Assembly (NCBI GenBank): GCA_022113835.1
Contig: JAILWY010000024.1
Location: forward strand, 7,010,501-7,074,500
Source: Atopsyche davidsoni
Taxonomy: Eukaryota > Arthropoda > Insecta > Trichoptera > Hydrobiosidae
Length of the DNA stretch: 64,000 nt
Reading direction: 5' to 3'
In this document: positions 12,701-22,060 of the stretch, piece after piece
How positions within the stretch are numbered: position 1 is the first letter of the stretch
How the letters are laid out: every line of letters begins with the position of its first letter
Position numbers and translations under genes: made by a program
Notes under the pieces: generated by a model
Databases searched by the model: none
What the model was told of the DNA's origin: nothing
Seen by the model: only the letters and a program-made list of their open reading frames with translations

Positions 12701-15700
12701 ACAAAGTCGCCGAGCTTAATTAACCACTCTTTTTTTTTTTTTGTTCAGTGTTTTTCAACCTTTTTGAATACGCGACCCCTTTGTAAGTTAAAAAATCCTG
12801 ACAACCCCATATGCCTGGGGGCAGTGTGGGACCTGCAAAAAAATGTATTTGATAAAAACCCGTGACCCCCCCGAGTAAGACAAAAGCTGACCCCCGTTAG
12901 GGATCACGACCCACAGGTTGAACAACACTGGTGTAGTCAAAACACTTGTCATGATTATTTATACATGCGATTCGGTCGAAAACAATAGATGGTTCTCTAG
13001 AAGCATCGGGTGCGGATTAAGCAGCTCGGCGACTCGAGGTGTTCGAGGAAAAATGCCACGGCTTGAAGAAGGGCGGTGCTGGGCTACCGAAATGTTGCCA
13101 AAAGAATTGCTACAGTGAATTAGTCCAGAATTGAGTAGTTACCATGTGCGAACTACGGTATCTTTGCCTATTGCGATAGCGCTGTCGATCGTGAATCAGA
13201 TTTTCTTGACCGTTGGAACGGTCATCCGTCTGAAAACAGAAATCACGTTTTGTACTAAACTAAATCATTTGAAGCAATGTATAAATTTTGATCAACTCTA
13301 CAGCACATTTATTACTGTGCAGCCGCGTATGCTAATTACAGTCTAACCGCGGGTTACTTGTGGATTACTGTACCATGAAAAATGAAATATGTACTCAACG
13401 ACCTCAAATAAAAACATGAACTTGCACTTATTTAAATACAAATTTACTCAACGCGATCTTTACTACAGCACAACGCTTAAGTTCAGATAAACACTAATTA
13501 AATTAAACCATGATTAACTATGATTAAACTACCGGTTATGTTAAAAATGCATCATGGATTATTTAAGTACAATTTATAATCGTTTCATCGATTATCAGAG
13601 AAGTATTCAACAACATAATAAGGCTTTCAGAGCAAGTAAAAAAGTTACTTTTTTAATATTCAAATGTAAATATTAAATCCGTATAATAACAAAATGTTTG
13701 TTTATACAAACATTTTTTTAAACTATAAATGCAATTATGTATCTGTCCGTTTTTAATTTATTTTATATAATAACTAAAAGGCATGCAATGCATGCAAGTG
13801 TTTTATTTTGGTACCAAGGTACAAGCGATTTACATCTTATTTGGGACTTGTATCAAAATCAAATCATATAAATATTTCCCTCACCGCACGCCACTGGTAT
13901 AAAATATATATAAAACGAAACTTAACGTCAATAATCTGTGAATTATAAATTTAAAAAAAGTTTGGCTATGATTCTGATAAGGGTACGATAAAAAAATATT
14001 AAGCTTCTTTAAAAAATTTTTTTTAGTTCTAATCGCTTTAAAGAAAAATCCTTGAAAACTATTTCAAGATACATATGAGATTTGAATCCACAATGGCAAT
14101 TAACTAAGCGAGAATTTGAATCGTTATATGCATGTACGACACCGACGTCCCTAGCTAAAAAATATATTTCGATTGGTTCACGTTGTGTGATTATAATTTA
14201 TTTCGACAGTTAGAAGGTTTTTATTTTAGTATAATATATTTAGAAGATTTTCAGAACTCAAACTCCAAAATCGGTACAATAAAGCTTGCGCCTATAAAGG
14301 CAACATGTAAATAACATTGGACGTGTCGTAAAAGTACTCAGTAAAAAAAATATTTTTACTTCTCGTATATTAAATATATTCAAGATACAACTTGGTTTTT
14401 AAACTGTGATAACTTTGAAATCTCTTTTGATAACTTTGAAGATAAGACATTTATAATTATTGTCACAAGGACTGGTACGATAGACATTCCATTGTTTCAT
14501 GAGGCTCAATCCCATTGTCATATTACTATGGCGAATCGTATTGTATGATGCTTGAAGGGCAGGAGTATTAAAGTGATCATATGCCAGGGGTGGCCAAAGC
14601 ATCGACCGATATGATATGCACACATATACGATGCCCGACCCGCATAAACTAACTACTTTGTGAGAAGAAATCATTATTTTCTCTTATGGGGGCAGATCCT
14701 TTTGACGGATCCATTTATAGAAAATACTTTGCGAAAAATCTACTGCACGTGTTATCTCATTTATTTAAATGTTAATTTATTTTTCTGTATAAATTAGATT
14801 TATATATTTTTTATCTTTCAAGGTCAAATAAAGCCTAGAAAATGTTAATATATTTGATGAAATGACGACTTTTCAAAAACAAAGTTTGTTAAAGTATTTT
14901 TATTTTTTTATTTCTAAACTAATTTTATAATATAGGTATATATGTAATCTTTTAATTCTAATTAAAAAAGGGACACATAAATGCTTATAGGGTTATATAT
15001 TCGTTAGTCATAATGATCTCCAAATGCCTAAACGTCAATCGTCAATAAATTTATATGAATTAAAAAAAAATTACCTATAGAGGAAGGAATGTATGTAACT
15101 TTTGGCGTTAAAATTATGTATATTAGTGCAGTAGATTTTTCGTAAAAAATTATCGAAAATGGACCCATCAAAGGTCTTAAAACTCGCTGAAGATTCACTC
15201 ATTGTCTCATCTTAAAGGTATGCAATTCAAGATAACAAAAAGTACTGCATATCTTATACAACAAATACTGTTGAAGAAGGAACGTATATAACTTTTGGCG
15301 TTTAAATTATTTCTATCAGTGCAGTAGATTTTTCGTAAAAAATTATAGAAAATGGACCCATTAAAGTACTAAGAAATTGCTGAAAATTCACTCACTGTCT
15401 CATCTCAAAGGCATGCAATTCAAGATAACAAAAAGTACTGCATGTCTTATACAACAAATACTGTTGAAGAAGAAACGTATGTAACTTTTGGCGTTTAAAT
15501 TATTTCTATTAGTGCAGTAGATTTTTCGTAAAAAATTATCGAAAATGGACCCATCAAAGGTCTTAAAACTCGCTGAAGATTCACTCATTGTCTCATCTTA
15601 AAGGTATGCAATTCAAGATAACAAAAAGTACTGCATATCTTATACAACAAATACTGTTGAAGAAGGAACGTATATAACTTTTGGCGTTTAAATTATTTCT

Positions 15701-16949
15701 ATCAGTGCAGTAGATTTTTCGTAAAAAATTATAGAAAATGGACCCATTAAAGTACTAAGAAATTGCTGAAAATTCACTCACTGTCTCATCTCAAAGGCAT
15801 GCAATTCAAGATAACAAAAAGTACTGCATGTCTTATACAACAAATACTGTTGAAGAAGAAACGTATGTAACTTTTGGCGTTTAAATTATTTCTATTAGTG
15901 CAGTAGAGTTTTCGTAAAAAAATATCGAAAATGGACACATCAAAGGTCTCAAAACTCGCTGAAGATACTCATTGTCTCATCTTAAAGGCATGCAATTCAA
16001 GATAACAGAAAGTACTGCATATTTTATACAACAAATACAAAATTTTATCTGTAGGAGAAGGAATGTATGTAACTTTTGGCGCTTAAGTTATTTCTATTGG
16101 TGCAGTAGATTTTTCGTAAAAAAATTATCGAAAATGGACCCATCAAAGGTCTCAAAACTCGCTGAAGATTCACTCATTGTCTCATCTTAAAGGCATGCAA
16201 TTCAAGATAACAGAAAGTACTGCATGTCTTATACAACAAATACTGTTGAAGAAGGAACGTATGTAACTTTTGGCGTTTAAATTATTTCTATTAGTGCAGT
16301 AGAGTTTTCGTCAAAAATTATCGAAAATGGACACATCAAAGGTCTCAAAACTCGCTGAAGATTCACTCATTGTCTCATCTTAAAGGCATGCAATTCAAGA
16401 TAACAAAAAGTACTGCATGTCCTTTACAACAAATACAAAATTTTATCTATAGGAGAAGGAATGTATGTAACTTTTGGCGCTTAAATTATTTATATTGGTG
16501 CAGTAGATTTTTCGTAAAAAATTGTCGTAAATGTACCCATCAAAGGGACTATTCAAAATATTCGTCCACTCCTGTACTATGAAAATATGTTTTTTGTAAC
16601 GTCTATGAGTCGAAAAATGTAATGCTTTTAAGATATATAAGCATGTCTTAATCGGTATATATATATATAATGTATAATAAGGACGGCTCGTGGTAGTCAT
16701 CAAATGTCGACGCACCTCGCGGACTTCCGACAGGTGGATGACTGGACAGGTGTCGTAGTCGATCATGCCGTCCTCCTCCCTCAGGTGGGGGATGATCTCC
16801 ACCCCGTACCACATGCCCATGATCTGCGACATGTCCAGGCTGTTCTGCGGCTTCAGGTCCGTGCAGAAGGGCTGCTCGTGGCCCGTGGCCGCCACCCCCA
16901 CCAGCCCCGCCACCAGCGCCAGCAGCGCGCCCCTCCAGCTGCCCTCCAT
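6782..16949 (-). CDS. Lazarillo/apolipoprotein-D-type lipocalin with GPI-like tail
   Basis: Exons (minus strand) are 16949-16716, 9748-9541 and 7104-6782, phases 0 and 1, giving 254 residues. Residues 1-22 are a signal peptide. The lipocalin GxW motif is G45-M-W47 followed by YGVEI, and the beta-barrel continues through YDTCPV, LRLYWDESG, FWISSGPQNG and YDQFAGTVQV. Four cysteines (two early, two late) could form the usual pair of disulfides. The protein ends with a small-residue stretch (NSAAP), then a hydrophobic tail FASMAAFSLVSLIAYF and stop, the pattern of a GPI attachment signal. Insect Lazarillo is a GPI-linked lipocalin, so a membrane-anchored carrier of small hydrophobic ligands is inferred. 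Exons are strikingly GC-rich against AT-rich introns of 2.4 and 7.0 kb, both full of repeats. Confidence 0.85.
7251..7372. mobile_element. hAT-type MITE, family B (CAGTGTTTTTCAACC ends)
   Basis: It starts CAGTGTTTTTCAACC and ends with an imperfect inverted copy closing in CACTG. It is flanked by TAATATAT (left) and TAATATAG (right), a 7/8 match to an 8-bp target duplication. The interior has the same CGACCC and ACCCACAGGTT blocks as copies at 12746-12930 and 19576-19735. Confidence 0.75.
7575..7724. mobile_element. hAT-end fragment (CAGGGGTGGCCAA family)
   Basis: It ends GGCCACCCCTG, the inverse of the CAGGGGTGGCCAA terminus seen at 14587. Interior stretches around the CATATCATATCGA block resemble the inverse of the 14600s segment. 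The matching left terminus was not found, so this is a partial or diverged element. Confidence 0.4.
8084..8347. mobile_element. hAT MITE, family A, with perfect 8-bp target duplication
   Basis: It begins CAGTGGTCCCCAACC and ends GGTTGGGGACCCCTA, 14 of 15 bases inverted-complementary. It is flanked on both sides by CACTACGC (8076-8083 and 8348-8355). The uninterrupted site survives in the partial copy near 9358, where the target occurs once and reads straight into CTATTTTCACTGG. It is 264 bp with no coding capacity. A much longer relative is at 58646-59993. Confidence 0.9.
8545..9308 (+). mobile_element. Non-autonomous Helitron with duplicated 5' end
   Basis: It begins TCTATATATGTAAAACAC and ends CGCCGGGTATCCGCTAG, inserted between A and T with no target duplication. 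These are Helitron hallmarks (5' TC, 3' CTAG, A|T site). Copy 1 of the host repeat at 4062/4063 is the uninterrupted site. A second 5'-like end (TCTATCTATCTGTATATATA) occurs at 8899, suggesting a nested or tandem-truncated structure. The sub-terminal TAGCG...CGCTA pair may be the short hairpin expected near the 3' end. No Rep/helicase frame is present. Confidence 0.8.
10005..10464 (+). repeat. Direct repeat D, copy 1
   Basis: This matches 14815-15265 in the same orientation, for example across ACGACTTTTCAAAAACAAAG and CATAATGATCTCC. Its right end is a single diverged unit of the 193-bp monomer found in tandem at 15140-16545. Confidence 0.7.
10465..11604 (+). repeat. Inverted repeat arm 1
   Basis: The reverse complement recurs at about 17664-18989. 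Over roughly 11085-11290 against 18170-18380 the match is nearly perfect. Toward 11500-11604 it is broken by small gaps and an extra segment in arm 2. Open frames in both arms are mirror images of one another and not independent genes. Confidence 0.8.
11988..12069. repeat. 22-bp perfect inverted repeat, 38-nt loop
   Basis: Arms at 11988-12009 and 12048-12069 (AGTTTCGCCAACATGCTAG and complement). A reduced relative sits in the intron at 2174-2211. It is probably a tiny foldback element. Confidence 0.8.
12746..12930. mobile_element. hAT-type MITE, family B
   Basis: It starts CAGTGTTTTTCAACC and ends GGTTGAACAACACTG. The CGACCCCTTT block matches the 19576 copy. I see no matching 8-bp flanks, so the target duplication has decayed or the element was rearranged. 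Confidence 0.75.
14815..15265 (+). repeat. Direct repeat D, copy 2, leading into the tandem array
   Basis: It is colinear with 10005-10464. Its right portion is the first unit of the 193-bp array, which suggests the array grew from a single unit such as that preserved in copy 1. Confidence 0.7.
15140..16545 (+). repeat. 193-bp tandem array, seven units, dimeric higher order
   Basis: The anchor TGCAATTCAAGATAACA occurs at 15221, 15414, 15607, 15800, 15991, 16196 and 16389. Spacings are 193, 193, 193, 191, 205 and 193. The first units alternate between two types (ATTATAGAAAATGG with AAAGTACTAAG, versus ATTATCGAAAATGG with AAAGGTCTTAA), giving a 386-bp dimer. Frames of 60-70 residues inside it are repeat artefacts. 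Confidence 0.9.
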
Positions 16950-17663
16950 GCTTCGATATTCAAATTCAAATTTATTCGAATTCAGAACACTTCGCACTTT
17001 CACTTGTTTTGTCTATTGAGCGTCCCTCGGGTCGGTTATCTGCAATACCGTTTGAACTTTGATTATTACTTGCAACTGTAAAATGGCAAACGGCTTCAAC
17101 GTTTTACGCCTTGAAAAAAAAATAATGCAACTAATATATAAATATATTTAAACATGTAAAAATTTTTTGAGCAGTATATATTTATTTATTCATACTAACA
17201 CGCATGTTAAAGCAAAAATAGAAACAGTCATATAAATCCCTCGTAGAAATTCAATGCTGCTCACTTCTGAATAACACAATACAACAGTGCGTCAAAATAA
17301 ATTTTAAAAAAAAACTATCTTTTACTACAATGTAATCAGTACCCGCATATTTTTTTAAAGTGAATTTAATTCGCTTCTATCGTGAATGTATAAATTAACA
17401 ACTTTCCTCACTGAAATATACAACCGGCAGCGTTTCGTGTCAACCAAGGAATGGAAATTATATTATACGTATAAAAAAAAAATGTACGTGCGTTGGTTTT
17501 AAGGACGTCCGTGATCCTCCACAGTTCGTTAACTAGTGAATGAAGTCTTCATGACCGCCTCCATATATGGGTATTTCCCCTCACCCATCTGTCCTCGCGA
17601 AGCACACATTTTTAAGTGACGCACGTCCAGCATGACGAAGCCGAGCTTAGAAGGCAGGCCCTT

Positions 17664-18989
17664 CTTCTTCTAGTGCCTCTCCTCGGAGAAGATCTGCGAA
17701 GGGTGAGAATAGACGTGTTCAGCGAAATCGTGCCTCTGAGGGCCTCTGAGGGCCTCTCGACTTCTAATTATTACGTTATAATAAATGTCATCTTCTTCCA
17801 CTGTCTCTCCTATTTCATCGTCATATTTTACGAGACAGTAAATATAGCATCGTACAGCTGATTGTACAAGGAAAAATCGAAGGTAGTGAATAAATGTGTT
17901 CAACGAATTAATTCCTATCCTGGACCAGTCTCACTGATTTGACTTCAAGCCACATGCGTGAATTCCGCATCCACGTAAGTTTCCTCTTTCCAATGACCCT
18001 TATTCCTTCGATTTATCATTGGACATCTTAATACTACATTTATTCATTATCTTTTCCCATCGTCAGGAGTTTTCTTTCTTTGTGCATACTATGCAAGACT
18101 CTCTTATTTGTGACACAGTCAACTCGTTGGATTTTAAAAATTCTCCTATAAAGACTTGATTTTTTGTATTGTAGCTGTACCTCGACTGCGTAAAGAATAA
18201 CTGAGACGACATAACATCTGGTGAATCTCCAAACTGGCCTTGGATAGAGATATGTTCAGTGAGATGGTCACCAACCTCATGCGAGGAGAGGCACGTGAGA
18301 AAGTAACTAAGTAATAGAGACACGGTGGTTCAATTGGATAAAATCCACTGGGCCTTGATAATCGTTTTTGTACTAACTTTTAATAAAAAAATACGCTAAA
18401 TGATAAAGAATTTAATAATTGTGATATTTAATAAGTAATTTATATGATTTATAGTATAAGGCCCAGTTTCCTCGTGTACTATATTATTCGTACTTATACT
18501 CTTAGGTCTTTGTAATAAAACATGTTAGTAAAAAAAAAATAGGTTCTACGGCAGAGGCATGGCATGCAGTACTTTCTGCAATCTTGAATTACATGCCTTT
18601 GAGAATAATTTTACTAAATCTTACAGCTTTATACGAACAATCACGAGATGGCCGGACGTGATGAGTCAAGTCTGTAAGCGTTTACTAAGAATGTTATTCT
18701 CCTAAAGAAGGAAATTAAATAAAAGCGATGGAAAGTAGAGTTTAACAGTAACAATAATAACATTTAATATTTAGCATTATTATAAGTAAAATTCAAAGGC
18801 TATACAATGGGGTTCATCTTGTTTTTTTTTATTATTATTATTAAAATTTCAGCAACCAACTTCTCATATTCGTAGACATTTCAAGAAACGCATATTCCAA
18901 ATAAATTTATTTTTATAAAAAATAACAATTCATTATTTCCTCTAATTAAAAAAAGAAGCCTTAATAAAAAAAAACCTATGGTATTTGTT
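17664..18989 (-). repeat. Inverted repeat arm 2
   Basis: Reverse complement of 10465-11604. The extra segment at about 17695-17865 accounts for the longer arm. With arm 1 it encloses about 6 kb containing the lipocalin first exon, its proximal promoter and the tandem array. Confidence 0.8.
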
Positions 18990-19575
18990 AAATGATTTGT
19001 TACTGATCGGTAACGGCATGCAATTAAGGGTTAAAGCACATTTTCAGAGCCACTTTGCGTACAGTAAAAAACTATGATGATCCAAGATAATTTTTTTATT
19101 TTATAAACCTTGCATCGTAAACGAGTAGAACTTTTTGGTTAATGTTTTAAGCTATTTTTTTATTTATAATTAACTGACATACTAATGTAGGGGGATTTCT
19201 ATTCTAGTATAAAAATACCACATTTTATTTCTACAGTGTCTCAAAGAGTTAGATAATAAAAAAAAACTAGAATATCGGTTACACTCTACGACGTAATTAT
19301 AAACAACAGTGTTTTATGTTTATCGTTTAAAATGGCTACAATTATAGATGAAAGATCTCACAACCCCGGTGTTGAATTGCTAAGTATTCAGAATCCATGG
19401 GGGCAAGTTTAGAGTGCATGGGGTTTCCTAATCTTCCAGTCCAGACAGGGATAAATGAAACTTGACCCTCACCGCCCCATGCTACCTACACAACCATGCA
19501 TACGATATTCCTTATAATAAATAATTAATTTTAATTCAATGCAGTACAAATATATTTACTATACTACCCGCACAA

Positions 19576-19735
19576 CAAGTGTTTCTCAACCTTTTTGCAT
19601 ACGCGACCCCTTTGAAAATTAAAAAAAAATCCAGCCTAGGGGGAGTGCAGGACCTACAAAAAATGTATATTTTTGCCCCGAGTAAGGCATCGCTGACCCA
19701 CCTGGAAATCGCGACCCACGCGTTGAAAAACACTG
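19576..19735. mobile_element. hAT-type MITE, family B
   Basis: It starts CAAGTGTTTCTCAACC and ends GTTGAAAAACACTG, sharing the CGACCCCTTTG and GCGACCCACG blocks with the other copies. Flanking octamers do not match. Confidence 0.7.
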
Positions 19736-21272
19736 GGTCACAGGTTAAAACAATATTTGATCAATTCGTCATCAATCGGGCCGGAAATTGCTGCATTATG
19801 CATTGCGTGTAATTAAGCTGGCAATTTGAGGTCTGCCCAAAGTAATAATTTGATCAATTGGTCGCACACGGCGACGGCTTACAGATAAGTGTAAATCGGA
19901 TGCAGTGGGTGGCTTGTGAATTATTATACAAACTCCTCGACGTAAGTCTTAGGACATTAATTAGGAATTAACCGTATTACGTTTGTTTTTCTGCCACTGG
20001 TGATTCAGTGTCCTCTTAAGTGAAATAACCGGCATCTTGTAAAACTCGTGCTTAATTTATTCACTCCGGACAGTCCGGACTGGATGAAGACCTTCATCCA
20101 GTAATATAAAAATTATGTAGATACTTCTATCTGCATAATTTTTATTTTATTCTAATCAAGCCTACGTTTCAAAAATGGACAGAAATCAATTGTGTATAAT
20201 TTTTTTTTTTAAATGAATTCATTTAGTACATACTCGATTTAAAGCGAATTGTAGTTCAGAGTAAAAAAAATATTTTGATGAGAATCCAACAATATAACAA
20301 TATATTAATCTGATTATTGCTTTCATATAAATTTCAATATTTAAATGGTCTTTAATGAAAATGACTAAAATCAAATTTTTTTTAACAGCCTTACGCTAAT
20401 CTGGCATCATTTTTTTTTTTTGCTTATATTTTTTTATCATTTTATGTTGACTTATTTTCAAGTTTATTATTTTATAAGTGAATATAATTAATAACGTGAA
20501 TTATTATTTATTAAAAAAGAAACTAGTCCGTCCTGCTGGTGGAGGCGGGCGGAGCGCCCAGCAGAATCTATTGCCCCATATTAGATCCGACTATAACCAG
20601 GACTGAACTTCAAATATAAAAAAATAATAATATATAAATTTACATTATTTATAATATATATTCTTAATATTAATTTTTAATTGGCACCAATGGCACGTGT
20701 ATTTAAAAAATATATTAAATAAACATCACTTTACTCATTTCACTTCATTCTCCATGCAGAGATATTCACGCTCATATATTCTGATATAATAAAACAATGT
20801 ATAAACACACTTCTTTATAAGAGTAGGAGAAACACCCAAAGTCAATTACAGCTATTAGTTTTGATACGTATCTGCCATTTGCTTGTAACAAACAAGGAAA
20901 TCACTGAAAACATAACTTGAATTTTTTGCTTTCGATCAAAGCAAAGACTCTTCTCGTGCATTCAATTATTGTTGTTATTCGATTATTATTATTATTATCA
21001 CATCTCGAATGTTTCAGAAATGATTTTATGTTTTTAAAGTTTTAATAAAATATATTATTATGATAATTTTTGAGAATTTTTTTTGTACGGTCCTGCCGAA
21101 AAATTATCATCAGAATATGGTCTCCTGTCATCACGTTTACAATTATCATCATCCTGTCAAAGTTGGCCAAGAAATTAAACGAATTAACAATTCAGATGAC
21201 GACGATGGCTTAGAAACCAATAGAAAACTCCCGTGGGACTCGTGAAGTATGTGGTTACCGGTAACCACCAAC

Positions 21273-21694
21273 CAGTGGCGTCCCAAGGGGGCATTTTTCC
21301 TTGCAGAAAAATAAAAAAAATATTTTAAAATTAAAATTAAGTAGGTTTTATATATTTTTTCAATTCTACGTGCATATTTCACGGATAACTTTGATCCGAT
21401 AGGTCAGAATTTTATGATGAAAAAAATGTTGTTTTTTATGTATGGCGATTTCAGTGATTGTATTTTCTTGGACAGTACAGTACAAAAATCATTGATTAAT
21501 ATTGCAGCAAGAATAAATACTTAATATATTATTATTTTAAAAACACAGGAAAAAATTATAATGGAAATATAATTGGTATTTAAATTCACTTGAAATGAAA
21601 ATACATTGGTAATGATTTCTATTTTGGATTTAATTATTAAACATAGTGAGCTTTTTTATAATTATTTTTTTATTTAATACACTCCACGCCACTG
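21273..21694. mobile_element. Possible hAT element with CAGTGGCGT ends
   Basis: It starts CAGTGGCGTCCCAAG and ends CTCCACGCCACTG, giving a 9-base terminal inverted repeat. No target duplication is visible. A perfect 18-bp palindrome (GTGGTTACCGGTAACCAC, 21251-21268) abuts its left side. Confidence 0.45.
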
Positions 21695-22060
21695 ACTCTC
21701 GGTATGTAGATATTAATACAGTGATCCCGATGTAAGCAGTGGGAGTCCAATAAGAAAAAAATGACACGGTTTTCATGACACCACAAATGCAAAGCTGGGG
21801 GAAAAGACGGGGTGAATCATTGCAGCATGCAGTGATGAATTTTACATAAATCATCATCATGCCAGCCGTTGGCAGTCTTCTGTTGGATGAAAAACTCTTC
21901 AATAATTAGGACAAATTACAAAAATAATCATAGTGATACATAATCAATGATTTGTTATTTATATTATATTGATTATTATCCATACACAAGTAAACTTTAT
22001 ATATAGTTTTGGTAAGCATGCATTTAATTTTTAAATAAATTTTTAAAGTCAGTAAAATAC

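Larger units (their letters stand above)
9749..16715 (-). other. Lipocalin intron 1, 7 kb of repeats
   Basis: The donor is GTGCGT after GAG and the acceptor is CCGCAG, phase 0. It contains a direct-repeat block (10005-10464 and 14815-15265), inverted arm 1 (10465-11604), a 22-bp inverted repeat (11988-12069), a family-B MITE, a hAT fragment near 14587 and the 193-bp tandem array. No additional lipocalin exon was seen or required. Confidence 0.75.
16950..22060. other. Intergenic region upstream of lipocalin
   Basis: It contains the lipocalin 5' flank (from 16950), inverted arm 2, a family-B MITE, a possible hAT element at 21273-21694, and AT-rich sequence at 19800-21250 and 21700-22060. A GC-rich hairpin (CTGCTGG...CCAGCAG) is near 20540-20570. 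I see no supported gene. Confidence 0.6.

Noticed and set aside
15140..16545. Regularly spaced repeats that could suggest a CRISPR array.
   Set aside because: 193-bp contiguous units without unique spacers, in a eukaryotic intron; it is a satellite-like tandem array.
16443..17003. Minus-strand open frame of 186 codons running from the lipocalin start into the tandem array.
   Set aside because: The frame past 16716 reads through the GTGCGT donor into repeats; splicing to 9748 restores lipocalin sequence.
18063..18323. Matching short frames in arms 1 and 2 that might look like a conserved protein.
   Set aside because: They match because the DNA is an inverted duplication; no intact longer frame or domain.
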